Part shown: in pieces, positions 6,685-14,226 of the stretch
How positions within the stretch are numbered: position 1 is the stretch's first letter
Layout of the letters: the number at the start of each line of letters is the position of its first letter
NCBI GenBank assembly: GCA_964587525.1
Contig: CAZPLZ010000067.1
Span: 1-17,453 of the forward strand
Direction: 5' to 3'
From: CAZPLZ01 sp964587525
Lineage (GTDB): Bacteria > Oederibacteriota > CAKKQC01
Length of the DNA stretch: 17,453 bases
Notes under the pieces: generated by a model
What the model was told of the DNA's origin: nothing
Seen by the model: only the letters and a program-made list of their open reading frames with translations
Database searches by the model: none
Made by a program: the position numbers and the translations under genes

Positions 6685-7815
6685 TCAATGCTTGATTAGC
6701 CAGTCTGGCCGTTGAAAGGCTTTCCCGTCCAGCGCGACTTTCAGCGCAGGCCATCCAGGAGAGGCGGTGATGACCTCCGGCCCTTTGGCAGTCACGAGGA
6801 CGGTGTCCTCCGACTTCGTCCCCGCGATGGAGGGGTTCCACGCCAGCGCCATGTTCGTCTCCACACATTGATCCCGGGGAGTCTCCGGGTTAACCGTGAA
6901 TTCCCGCTCCAGGTACCCGGTGGGGCCACCCTGGTGATGGAGTTTCCACTCGTCGGCAAACCCGCGCTCAGCGTACGCCTTCCGTGCCTGTTCAAGCACG
7001 CCAACGAACGGCGTCCCTGGGCGCGACCTGTCGATGAAAACCGCATCCACATACGCAACCGCCTCGTGTTTGCGCTTGAGTTCTGGTGAGAGTTTGCCGA
7101 AGTGCACAAGCCGGGTGACCGAGCAGATCAAACCCCAGCGGCGCGCGCACAAGACCACCATGACGGCGCGTTTGACCTTGGCCTGCGTTGGAATCGGGTG
7201 ACGGTACTTGAGCAACCGGTCATCGGCGGCGACCAGCAGGACGGTGGGTTTCACGCTCTGTTTTTGCATGGCGGCAAAGAGACAGCCCGCGATCTCCTCC
7301 TCGGTGACGCCCTTGCGAATCTTCCGGCAAACTTCTGCGACCCCCCGTCCCGCCGCTTTACCCAGCCAGCGGTATTTCTTCAATTCGTGGTCGGTCAGTT
7401 TCATCCGCAGCCACGGCAGATGTGGCTCAATATCTTCCGTTCCGGGTGTTCCATCATCTGATGCGGCACGACTTGACCCGAGCAGATCCCGCAGAGCCTC
7501 TGATCGTTCCTGCGGAGCGTACCAGGGAGTCTCGCGCAGCTCGAACCCCAACCCCTCCAGCTCTTCGGTCATGATGCGCTGAGCTTCAATGTTGCTCGTA
7601 AACGCAACCTTCCGGCCATCCCGATAAAAGACCAGGCTGGCCACACCCAGATCCGAGGCATGCCGGACATGGTTGTCAGCCCCACCGGTCGCCCAGGAAA
7701 AATTGTGCCGCCGGGAGAGCACGATGGTTTCCAGGTCCCGTTCGTTCATCAAGTGAGTGAGACGGCTGCGCTTTTCCAAGACTTCGTCGGACTGGGCGGC
7801 CCGGTTCAACGTCAT
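6685..7815 (-). CDS. M24-fold (Xaa-Pro aminopeptidase-like) protein lacking most metal ligands
   Basis: 376 residues with the two-part layout of the M24 family: an N-terminal creatinase-like domain (1-~130) and a C-terminal pita-bread-like domain. The C-terminal half aligns by eye with the M24 signature, but key residues differ: in LCARRWGLICSVTR (222-235) the positions of the two metal-binding Asp are Val221 and Ser232; the GHGxG motif reads GGPTG (296-300); the EPG motif reads NPS (327-329). Only the last Glu, in KSEDTVLV (334-341), is kept. A dinuclear metallopeptidase activity is therefore unlikely; an altered or non-peptidase role is an inference. ATG 7815 overlaps the araD stop by four bases (ATGA), so it is translated with araB-araD. 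Function unknown. Confidence 0.8.
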   Translation of the reverse strand: MTLNRAAQSDEVLEKRSRLTHLMNERDLETIVLSRRHNFSWATGGADNHVRHASDLGVASLVFYRDGRKVAFTSNIEAQRIMTEELEGLGFELRETPWYAPQERSEALRDLLGSSRAASDDGTPGTEDIEPHLPWLRMKLTDHELKKYRWLGKAAGRGVAEVCRKIRKGVTEEEIAGCLFAAMQKQSVKPTVLLVAADDRLLKYRHPIPTQAKVKRAVMVVLCARRWGLICSVTRLVHFGKLSPELKRKHEAVAYVDAVFIDRSRPGTPFVGVLEQARKAYAERGFADEWKLHHQGGPTGYLEREFTVNPETPRDQCVETNMALAWNPSIAGTKSEDTVLVTAKGPEVITASPGWPALKVALDGKAFQRPDWLIKH

Positions 7816-8525
7816 GTTGACTTGTCCACCTTCTTCAGCACTTCCCCCTGCTGGCCGTACTTCTCTGTATATCGCCGGTAGGCGCGGGCCACTTCTTCAG
7901 CAGAGAGCTCCTCAGGCTGCCCCAATGCAAGCGCGTGGTGCACCGTCCGGGCGACATCCTCCACCATCACCGCGGCTTTCAAGGCGGCTTCCCCCGATGC
8001 GCCGATGGCGACCACCCCATGATTTCTTATCAGGACAGCCAGCGAGGTGCCGATGTGGTTCACGACGGCGCTGCCGGTCTCCTCACCCCCGACTTTGGCA
8101 TAGGGAGCGCAGGGTATCGGTCCGCCGAATTCATCGGCCTGAGCTGTCAGGTACACCGGAATCGGGCGGTTGAGCGCCGCGAACGCCGTCGCATAGCGAG
8201 AATGCGTATGCACCACGCCGTTCACATCCGGCCGGTGCCGGTAGATGTAAAGATGGGTGGGCGCATCTACAGAGGGACGGTGCTTCCCTTCAATCACATT
8301 CCCGTCTAAATCCAGCACGACCTGATCGGCAGGTTTCAGATCCTCGAACCTCACGCCGGACGGCTTGATCACCACATACCCGGTTTTGGGGTCACGAACG
8401 CTCACGTTGCCGGAGGTCCACGTGACCAGCCCCTGCTTCGGCAGCTCGCAATTCAACCGGCAGACTAAAGCTCGAAGATCCGGCAGCAGGAGTTTCTTTC
8501 TTCTGGGACGTTGCTTTTTAGCCAT
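7812..8525 (-). CDS. araD: L-ribulose-5-phosphate 4-epimerase (class II aldolase/AraD family)
   Basis: Converts L-ribulose-5-phosphate to D-xylulose-5-phosphate, feeding arabinose into the pentose phosphate pathway. 237 residues (E. coli AraD is 231). Visible: TSGNVSVRD (37-45) and KPSG (54-57) for phosphate binding, Asp87 in SVDAPTH, zinc ligands in HTHS (H106, H108) and NHG (H169), and a C-terminal KYGQ (222-225) matching the end of E. coli AraD where the catalytic Tyr lies. These separate it from fuculose aldolases, though related 4-epimerases are possible. ATG 8525 is 7 bp after the araB stop with GGCGG upstream. Cotranscribed with araB and the M24-like gene; no araA or araC-like gene is in the window. 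Confidence 0.93.
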   Translation of the reverse strand: MAKKQRPRRKKLLLPDLRALVCRLNCELPKQGLVTWTSGNVSVRDPKTGYVVIKPSGVRFEDLKPADQVVLDLDGNVIEGKHRPSVDAPTHLYIYRHRPDVNGVVHTHSRYATAFAALNRPIPVYLTAQADEFGGPIPCAPYAKVGGEETGSAVVNHIGTSLAVLIRNHGVVAIGASGEAALKAAVMVEDVARTVHHALALGQPEELSAEEVARAYRRYTEKYGQQGEVLKKVDKST

Positions 8526-8532
8526 CCGCCGA

Positions 8533-10203
8533 CTACTTCGCCACGCCGGCTTTGAACTGCTTCAAGCGCTTCATGGCCCAATTGGCGCCCCGCCCGAAAT
8601 AATCGTGCAAGGTCACATATTCGTCAAAGAGCTTACGATAGGACTGGTGCGCGCGTTTCTGAGGTTTGAACACCTTGGCCTTCACCCCGCCCATAGCCTT
8701 GGCCGCATCAAAAATCGTGTCATAACCACCCCGCTTGGAGCCAGCCGCCACCGCTCCAAATTGGGCAGACCCAAGGGCGGGGGTCTGGGCTGAACGAGCG
8801 ATCTTGATGGGACGATTGGTCACGTCAGCGTAAACCTGCATCAGGAACTCATTGCGCTCTGGCAACCCCCCGCAGGCGTAGAGTTCATTGACTGGCACGC
8901 CGTGCTTTTCGAAATTCTCAATAATCATGTTCGTTCCGAACGCGGTGGCTTCGATCAGCGCACGATAAATTTCTTCGGGACGGGTCAGCAGCGTCGCGCC
9001 CAGGAGCATACCGGTCAGATCCACATCCACCAGGACAGAACGGTTGCCATTCCACCAATCGAGCGCCACCAGGCCACTCTCCCCGATTGACAGCTTCGAG
9101 GCTTTTTCTACGAGCAGGTCATGGATGCTGATCTTCCGCCTGCGTGCTTCCCGTTCGTACGCTCCAGGAACGCAGGTGCGGGTAAACCAGGCGAAGTGGT
9201 CCCCCACGCAGGACTGGCCCGCCTCGTACCCCTGGTAACCAGGCAGAATTCCGTCCTCCACCACCCCGCACATGCCAGGCACGGGGTGCTCCTCTGTCCC
9301 AAGCACCATATGGCAGGTGGAGGTGCCCATGATCATCAACATGTTCCCCGGCTTAGTGATCCCGGCCGCTGGGACCGAGACATGGGCATCCACGTTGCCC
9401 ACGGAGACCGCCGTTCCCTCATTCAGCCCGGTCAACCTGGCGGCCTCCCTGGTGATCTCACCCGCCTTCCCTCCCAGCGGATAGATTTCGTTCGTCAGCT
9501 TCTCCTCCACCAAGTTCTCCAGCCGTGGGTCCAGCGCCTTAAAAAACTCCCTGCTGGGATAACCGTTGCGCTTATGCCAGATGGCCTTGTAGCCGGCCGT
9601 GCAGGAATTCCTCCGTTCCAGCCCGGTGAGTTGCAGCACGATCCAATCCGCCGCCTCCATAAACCTCGCGGCCTCCTGGTAGATGTCCGGGTCCTCGTCC
9701 AAAATCTGCATGATTTTGGGGATCATCCACTCGGAGGAGATCTTCTCCCCGTACAGCTTGAGCCAGGGTTCGCCGCGCTCCCGGGCAATGGAGTTTAGCT
9801 TGTCGGCTTCTGGTTGCGCAGCATGGTGTTTCCACAACTTGATCCATGCGTGAGGACGATTGCGCCATTTCGGAATCATACACAACGGGGTCCCCCGCCC
9901 GTCCACAGGCATCATGGTGCAAGCCGTGAAATCGGTGCCAACGCCGATGATGGCTTCGGGTTTGACTTGTGCCTTCTTGAGCACAGCGGGAATAGCACGC
10001 TTCATCACCTCAAGGTAATCCTGGGGATCTTGGAGGGCGAAATCGTTGTCGAGCTTAACTTTGGTTCCAGGCAGCGACCGGTCAATAACACCATTCCGGT
10101 AGGTGTGCACCGCGGTGGCCAGCTCACGACCGTTCTTGACGTCCACCAGCACCGCCCGTCCTGACCCCGTCCCAAAATCCAACCCGATCGCGAACTTCGG
10201 CAT
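8533..10203 (-). CDS. araB: Ribulokinase
   Basis: FGGY-family sugar kinase that phosphorylates L-ribulose with ATP. 556 residues, close to the ~560 of AraB. Visible: the first phosphate loop IGLDFGTGSGRAVLVD near the N-terminus, GVGTDFTACTMMPVDGRGTPL, RNRPHAWIKLWKHHAAQ, then the second-domain blocks GNVDAHVSVPAAGI and MGTSTCHMVLG and the C-terminal ACGGLPERNEFLMQVYADVTNRPI. Start ATG 10203 is preceded by AGGAGG at 5-6 nt; the longer frame from 10221 would begin upstream of that SD and is not used. First gene of araB-araD-M24-like. A TTGACA-17-TAGGAT promoter is visible 32 nt upstream of its start. Substrate L-ribulose is inferred from the AraD neighbour. Confidence 0.94.
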   Translation of the reverse strand: MPKFAIGLDFGTGSGRAVLVDVKNGRELATAVHTYRNGVIDRSLPGTKVKLDNDFALQDPQDYLEVMKRAIPAVLKKAQVKPEAIIGVGTDFTACTMMPVDGRGTPLCMIPKWRNRPHAWIKLWKHHAAQPEADKLNSIARERGEPWLKLYGEKISSEWMIPKIMQILDEDPDIYQEAARFMEAADWIVLQLTGLERRNSCTAGYKAIWHKRNGYPSREFFKALDPRLENLVEEKLTNEIYPLGGKAGEITREAARLTGLNEGTAVSVGNVDAHVSVPAAGITKPGNMLMIMGTSTCHMVLGTEEHPVPGMCGVVEDGILPGYQGYEAGQSCVGDHFAWFTRTCVPGAYEREARRRKISIHDLLVEKASKLSIGESGLVALDWWNGNRSVLVDVDLTGMLLGATLLTRPEEIYRALIEATAFGTNMIIENFEKHGVPVNELYACGGLPERNEFLMQVYADVTNRPIKIARSAQTPALGSAQFGAVAAGSKRGGYDTIFDAAKAMGGVKAKVFKPQKRAHQSYRKLFDEYVTLHDYFGRGANWAMKRLKQFKAGVAK

Positions 10204-10234
10204 TGCCGTCCTCCTGTACAAGGGAACTGAAAAA

Positions 10235-10270
10235 CGTCTTTATCCTATGGACGCCTCCCAGCTTTGTCAA
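10235..10270 (-). promoter_or_regulatory. Predicted promoter of the araB operon
   Basis: Minus strand TTGACA (10270-10265) then a 17-bp spacer then TAGGAT (10247-10242). The start would fall near 10235, about 32 nt before the araB ATG, leaving room for its AGGAGG site. Confidence 0.7.
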
Positions 10271-10293
10271 TAAATAGAAAAGTCGATTGACAA
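10264..10293. promoter_or_regulatory. Inverted repeat linking two divergent -35 boxes; candidate operator
   Basis: TTGTCAAT (10264-10271) and ATTGACAA (10286-10293) are exact 8-bp inverted copies whose starts are 22 bp apart, about two helical turns. They carry the -35 boxes of both divergent promoters. Some symmetry is expected from two divergent TTGACA boxes, but it extends one base on each side. Just beyond, GCCTTAAGGC (10301-10310) is a perfect 10-bp palindrome sitting between -35 and -10 of the plus-strand promoter, another operator candidate. Confidence 0.45.
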
Positions 10294-10323
10294 TATATCA
10301 GCCTTAAGGCAATAATCTCTCCG
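10287..10323 (+). promoter_or_regulatory. Predicted promoter of the cyclase gene, near-leaderless
   Basis: TTGACA (10287-10292), 18-bp spacer, AATAAT (10311-10316); CAATAA at 10310 gives a 17-bp spacer. The expected transcription start, about 7 nt past the -10, is near 10323, only ~3 nt before the ATG at 10326. No SD lies in front of that ATG. Confidence 0.6.
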
Positions 10324-10325
10324 CC

Positions 10326-11117
10326 ATGGGAGTCCTCCTCTTCCTCCTCGTGGCCTCTGCCGCACTAGGAGACCCTCCAAAGGATCCCAGCCTCTGGCCC
10401 ACCCTGAAGGAGCTGAAAAGCCACCGGATCGTTGATCTAACCCATGCATTTGCGCCAGGGACTCCACGCTGGAAGGGTTTCCCAGACATGTCCACTCGGA
10501 ATCTCTTCACCTACGACCAGGATGGCTTCTGGGCCCAGGAATTCACCCATGTAGGCCAGTACGGGACCCACGTGGACCCGCCAGCTCATTTTCACAAGGG
10601 TTTACGTACCGTGGATCAAATTCTGCCAGAAGAAATGCTGCTTCCGCTCGTGGTGGTGGACTGTCACAAGCAGGCAAAGGCCAATCCTGACTTTGTACTG
10701 ACCCCTGAAGTCCTTAACACGTGGGAAAAAGCCCATGGGCGGGTTCCCGATGGCGCCTTCGTGGCGATGCGCACAGACTGGAGCAAGCGCTGGCCGGACT
10801 CCGGGAAGATGCAGAACAAGGACCAAGAAGGAGTCGCCCACTATCCTGGGTGGACCTTGAAGGCCCTGCGCTTTTTGATTGAAAAACGTAAGGTGACCGC
10901 CATCGGCCATGAACCCACTGACACGGACCCAGGCCTAAAGACATCCAAAAACATCTACGAATGTGAATCGTATGTCTTGAAGACCAATCACTACCAGATT
11001 GAGTTGCTGGCCAATCTAGATCAGGTGCCAGAAACCGGGGCTATCGCGTTGGTAACGTTCCCCAAACCCAAAGGGGGCTCAGGCTTCCCCGCCCGCGTGC
11101 TGGCTATCGTCCCCTAG
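10326..11117 (+). CDS. Secreted cyclase / kynurenine formamidase-like metal hydrolase
   Basis: Member of the cyclase family (the fold of kynurenine formamidase and related amide or lactone hydrolases). 263 residues. Residues 1-15 form a short signal peptide (GVLLFLLVASAALG), so the protein is probably exported. The conserved opening RIVDLTHAFAPGTPRWKGFP (~34-53), the metal motif QYGTHVDPPAHF (78-89), the AIGHEPTDTDPG segment and the C-terminal block from ESYVLKTNHYQIE onward mark the family. The first His of the common HxGTHxD form is Gln78 here, a variant I cannot interpret. The only start is ATG 10326, as a stop lies just upstream. It diverges from araB and ends convergently 24 bp from the protease-like gene. 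Substrate unknown; a lactonase or amidase role next to sugar genes is only inference. Confidence 0.85.
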   Translation: MGVLLFLLVASAALGDPPKDPSLWPTLKELKSHRIVDLTHAFAPGTPRWKGFPDMSTRNLFTYDQDGFWAQEFTHVGQYGTHVDPPAHFHKGLRTVDQILPEEMLLPLVVVDCHKQAKANPDFVLTPEVLNTWEKAHGRVPDGAFVAMRTDWSKRWPDSGKMQNKDQEGVAHYPGWTLKALRFLIEKRKVTAIGHEPTDTDPGLKTSKNIYECESYVLKTNHYQIELLANLDQVPETGAIALVTFPKPKGGSGFPARVLAIVP

Positions 11118-11141
11118 TCGGCAAGAGGGTCAGACTCGAGA

Positions 11142-11507
11142 TTATGCCTGGATTGCCGTCACAGCAACGAGCCGCTGGCCAAGGGGATCGACAGCAAGGG
11201 AAGCGAGTTCAAGAGTCGTAGCACCTAAAAGGGCAAAATCCTCCTTTTCACCGAAGAGCACGTTGGAAGCGACCATCCGGCCTTGAACCTCCATAACGGC
11301 AAAACCGAATGGTTTCTGAATAAACGTCCCATTTGCCAAGCGAACCGGCATCATTCCAAGCCGCGTTACCCCTGCACGTTCCAAGACATCAGACGGAATG
11401 GTGGAATACGTGGCGCCCGTATCTACAAGCAACTTGACATCTTCGGTAAAGGAAGGCGCCCCCTCTTTGAGGGCACCTACCCGGACATTGGTCTCGAACA
11501 GCCCCAT
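11142..11507 (-). CDS. Small clan AA aspartic protease-like protein (AF_0612-type)
   Basis: 121 residues with a single retropepsin-like domain. Visible: KLLVDTGATYSTIPSDVL (26-43) with the catalytic DTGA (29-32), the strand VRLANG (55-60), VLFGEKEDFALLGATTLE (83-100) with the psi-loop LLG motif, and the typical ending VDPLGQRLVAV. This matches the short single-domain clan AA proteins found in archaea and bacteria, which would have to dimerise to make a full active site. No signal peptide or membrane segment. ATG 11507 matches the family start (MGLFETNVRV); the frame extends to a TTG at 11543, but a promoter -10 sits inside that stretch. No SD; predicted leaderless. Substrate and role unknown. 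Confidence 0.85.
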   Translation of the reverse strand: MGLFETNVRVGALKEGAPSFTEDVKLLVDTGATYSTIPSDVLERAGVTRLGMMPVRLANGTFIQKPFGFAVMEVQGRMVASNVLFGEKEDFALLGATTLELASLAVDPLGQRLVAVTAIQA

Positions 11508-11543
11508 GCTCTCATTGTAGGCGTACTTATATGAAGGTGACAA
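11507..11543 (-). promoter_or_regulatory. Predicted leaderless promoter of the aspartic protease-like gene
   Basis: Minus strand TTGTCA (11543-11538), 18-bp spacer, TACAAT (11519-11514). The expected start falls at about 11507, the A of the start codon itself. Confidence 0.55.
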
Positions 11544-11574
11544 GAAGTCGAGGAAACGCGGTAGAATTTATTGA
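11537..11574 (+). promoter_or_regulatory. Predicted promoter of tRNA-Leu
   Basis: TAGAAT (11562-11567) with GTGACA (11537-11542) 19 bp upstream. Start near 11574, about 9 nt before the mature tRNA. Its -35 overlaps the -35 of the divergent protease-like gene on the other strand. Confidence 0.5.
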
Positions 11575-11582
11575 GTTACGAA

Positions 11583-11666
11583 GCCGGGGTGGCGGAATGG
11601 CAGACGCAGAGGACTCAAAATCCTCCGGCCCTTGTGGCCATGAGGGTTCAACTCCCTCCCCCGGCA
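11583..11666 (+). tRNA. tRNA-Leu (anticodon CAA)
   Basis: Complete cloverleaf. Acceptor arms GCCGGGG (11583-11589) and CCCCGGC (11659-11665) pair fully, A73 follows at 11666. The anticodon stem GAGGA/TCCTC encloses loop CTCAAAA, giving anticodon CAA (reads UUG). A long class II variable arm is present, and the T arm is GAGGG-TTCAACT-CCCTC (11642-11658). The next bases are CAG, so CCA is not encoded and must be added after transcription, fitting the cca gene in this window. Confidence 0.95.
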
Positions 11667-11678
11667 CAGAAATTATTC

Positions 11679-11739
11679 TCGAGACTCCTAACCTACTATC
11701 AGGGGGAGCTTACTCACACAACAACTTGATGAGTCTCGA
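11679..11739. repeat. Inverted repeat between tRNA-Leu and the DUF6122-like gene
   Basis: TCGAGACTC (11679-11687) and GAGTCTCGA (11731-11739) are exact 9-bp complements 43 nt apart. It could be a loose terminator or processing structure for the convergent tRNA and membrane-protein genes; no strong T-run follows on either strand. Apart from this the gap 11667-11775 shows nothing. Confidence 0.35.
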
Positions 11740-11775
11740 CGTAATCTCCAGGTATAGGTTCGTTTTATTTCAAAA

Positions 11776-12063
11776 TCATAACCGCATCCAAATGCAGTCT
11801 ATGCCGTCCAAAATCATGTGGACCACAAGTCCAGAACCCACGATGCGGGCCTTGGGAATGGCTGTCATGACCAGATAAACAAACATCGCAATCAAAGAAT
11901 GCAGAGGATGGAAACCGAGGCTGCAGCGGTTAGGATCATACATAGGATCGGCATACAGATGATCGAGATCAACCAGGTTCGTCAAAAGCATGGCGACCCA
12001 AACACTCTTCCATCGCTTCGGCCACCCCCAGCGAGCCACCAATGCCGGGACAACAACGTGCAA
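11776..12063 (-). CDS. DUF6122-like small membrane protein; start uncertain
   Basis: Hydrophobic protein with the family block LVDLDHLYADPMYDPNRC (~29-46 from the TTG) followed by SLGFHPLHS, and the ending HMILDGIDCIWM; these match small predicted membrane proteins of the DUF6122 type, rich in conserved Asp and His that resemble a metal site. Three membrane segments are likely. The only standard start in frame is TTG 12063, giving 95 residues, but the open frame continues upstream to a TGA near 12120 and the extra sequence VLAIIRPVVHGVLH looks like the missing N-terminus of the family (HxxxH). No ATG, GTG or TTG precedes it, so either a rare start codon is used or the gene is damaged. Function unknown. 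Confidence 0.65.
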   Translation of the reverse strand: MHVVVPALVARWGWPKRWKSVWVAMLLTNLVDLDHLYADPMYDPNRCSLGFHPLHSLIAMFVYLVMTAIPKARIVGSGLVVHMILDGIDCIWMRL

Positions 12064-12193
12064 TACACCGTGGACGACTGGCCGTATTATTGCTAAAACC
12101 CCAGATTCACGCTGGCCTCAAACTCACCCTATGAGCCAAGATTCACGCTCCTCATCGTCGTCGGCACCGTAAACGAGATCAGCCATTAATATT

Positions 12194-13612
12194 TCACGTA
12201 CTGCTCAACTCCCCGAGCGCGATCTGATAGAGCCGTTGCGACAGGTCCCGCAACACCTGCTCCATCTCAGGGTAGAACTCGCCCGTCGGCGTCATCAGTC
12301 CCGAGTGCTGCGCCTGGGCCTTGCCCGGCATCGTCTTCCACGTCTCGATGATCCCGCAGATGTGCCAACCTACGAAGTCGGGCCGCGCAAACGCCGACTC
12401 GGCGAACTCCCGGGTCCACGCCGCGCGCTCGGCCTGGTCTCTGGCGTGGGGACCATGCGGGTTCGGCATCATCTCGCTGGCGACGGAGTAGCATGAGTCG
12501 CCGTTGAGGAACGGTTGGGCATTCGTTGGCGACCAGCGGTCGAGCCGGGCCTGCTGGTAGTCCCAGCGCCCGTAACACTGCACGTTTACCAGATCCGTGT
12601 GCCGGCTCGTAACCTCGAGGACGCTGTCCAGCGTGTCGCTGTTCCCGCCGAGCTTGTCCCCAATGAACATGTGGTTCGTGTCATAGCGCCGGAGGGCAGC
12701 CTTGGCCACGGTGTAGTACTGATCGACACAGCGGCGCATGAACTCCATGTTGTCGCGCAGCTCGGCCTCGTTGGCGAAGTCGGTGTCGAGCCGCCAGTCC
12801 TCAGCGGCGGCCAGGTCGTTCCACGACGGGAAGCCCGTCGCGTAGGCGGTGTTGAACGCCTCGATGCCGGGATAGTGCTCGCGCATGGTGGACACATAGG
12901 CCCGCTTGCCTGGTGCGTCGGCGCCCAGATTGCGCAGGATACGAGGCCAGGTCGTTCCCCCGGCCCATTTCGTGTCGTTGTCGGTCAGGACCGGAATGTC
13001 GGTCATGGCGTAACCCAGGATCATGGGATCATCCGTATAGGGCTCCACCTCCTCGCGAGCAAGAGCCTCGCAGTGCTCGCGGAAGCCCGGGGCGAAGATG
13101 TCGACGTACGCCTCCGGCCGGGGATTTCGGTAGTGCGAGAGCTGAACCGGTTCATATTGCCGGACGTACGGCATGATAGCCCCGGGGGGGCGATCGATGA
13201 GCATGGCCGTCTCGCAGTGGTACCCCAGCGTATTCAAGCCCAGACGTCTGCAATCGGACAGCGCCGCGTCGCGAAATCCCTTCCACCAAGCCTTGTCCCA
13301 AGGCTTCTTAGCGCCGAACTCCTTCACCCAATGGCCGCGGTTGTACTGCTGAGCCCACCAGCCATCGTGGTAGTGGTTGATGCCCAGGGAGATGAAGGCG
13401 TTGCCCTCCGGCGTGACCAGCCACCACCGCTTACCGTCGTGCTCCGTGCGAAAGAATCCCGTCGCCTCGAACCGCTTGCCCGTCCATCCGCCGAAACGGT
13501 CGCGATCGGGCGCTCTGGACTTATCCATTGCCATTACCCCCTCCACTGCAAAGAATCCCACCATGACCCCAACTAGCAAAACACCTGACATGACCCCAAG
13601 TTTCTGTATCAC
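12194..13612 (-). CDS. Secreted agarase-like TIM-barrel glycoside hydrolase family protein
   Basis: About 472 residues. Residues 1-28 form a signal peptide (GVLLVGVMVGFFAVEGVMA), so it is exported or a lipid-free periplasmic protein. The mature part opens with GFFRTEHDGKRWWLVTPEGNAFISLGINHYH (in pieces at ~52-82), the entry seen in GH50-type agarases and related GH-A clan proteins, followed by RRLGLNTLGYHC, FREHCEALA, DDPMILGYAMTDIPV (194-208) and a late FVGWHICGIIETW. The usual Asn-Glu acid/base motif is not visible: that strand reads TDIP. I chose GTG 13612 because GGGGAG lies 6 nt upstream; ATG 13618 touches that SD. The frame runs back into the neighbouring gene's glycine codons and is not coding there. 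Substrate unknown; a beta-galactan or similar polymer is a guess. Confidence 0.7.
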   Translation of the reverse strand: MIQKLGVMSGVLLVGVMVGFFAVEGVMAMDKSRAPDRDRFGGWTGKRFEATGFFRTEHDGKRWWLVTPEGNAFISLGINHYHDGWWAQQYNRGHWVKEFGAKKPWDKAWWKGFRDAALSDCRRLGLNTLGYHCETAMLIDRPPGAIMPYVRQYEPVQLSHYRNPRPEAYVDIFAPGFREHCEALAREEVEPYTDDPMILGYAMTDIPVLTDNDTKWAGGTTWPRILRNLGADAPGKRAYVSTMREHYPGIEAFNTAYATGFPSWNDLAAAEDWRLDTDFANEAELRDNMEFMRRCVDQYYTVAKAALRRYDTNHMFIGDKLGGNSDTLDSVLEVTSRHTDLVNVQCYGRWDYQQARLDRWSPTNAQPFLNGDSCYSVASEMMPNPHGPHARDQAERAAWTREFAESAFARPDFVGWHICGIIETWKTMPGKAQAQHSGLMTPTGEFYPEMEQVLRDLSQRLYQIALGELSST

Positions 13613-13663
13613 CGCCATCTCCCCTACTCTACCCTCATCTCCAGGGCACCAGGAGGGTACAAA

Positions 13664-13709
13664 AGGAAAAAAACAGCCGGAGCACCCGTCTGTTCGGGGC
13701 TCCGGCTGT
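13664..13709 (-). terminator. Rho-independent terminator of the RRM gene
   Basis: Perfect 11-bp stem ACAGCCGGAGC (13673-13683) with GCTCCGGCTGT (13699-13709), a further inner CCCG/CGGG pairing, and on the minus strand a run of seven T directly after the stem. It begins about 21 nt after the RRM stop codon and insulates that gene from the agarase-like gene. Confidence 0.9.
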
Positions 13710-13730
13710 GTACTGCTTGGTACGGTTGCT

Positions 13731-14069
<339 letters not shown>

Positions 14070-14226
14070 CGATATGGCCTCCTTTAAATTTAACTGGACT
14101 CAGAGAGCACTCATTGGAGAGAGGCCACCGGGCCTTCAACGGGCTGGTAACGGCCACTGTACCTGCGAAGCAGTCTGAATTCCGACCCACACCATCCAGG
14201 CGTTACTCCACCTGGCTGTGTGTGAT

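Noticed and set aside
10204..10221. Upstream start for araB at 10221
   Set aside because: It begins before the AGGAGG site and adds MYRRTA, absent from the family; ATG 10203 is correctly spaced.
11531..11878. Plus-strand open frame of 115 codons with GGMADAEDSKSSGPCGHEGSTPSPG
   Set aside because: This is the tRNA-Leu gene translated; it also has no SD and runs into unrelated spacer.
12101..12149. Direct repeat AGATTCACGCT (12103-12113 and 12139-12149)
   Set aside because: Only two copies of 11 bp; not enough for a CRISPR or attachment site and may be chance.
12515..13576. Long plus-strand open frame of 353 codons
   Set aside because: Antisense to the agarase-like gene, whose signal peptide and family motifs are clear; the open frame results from high GC.
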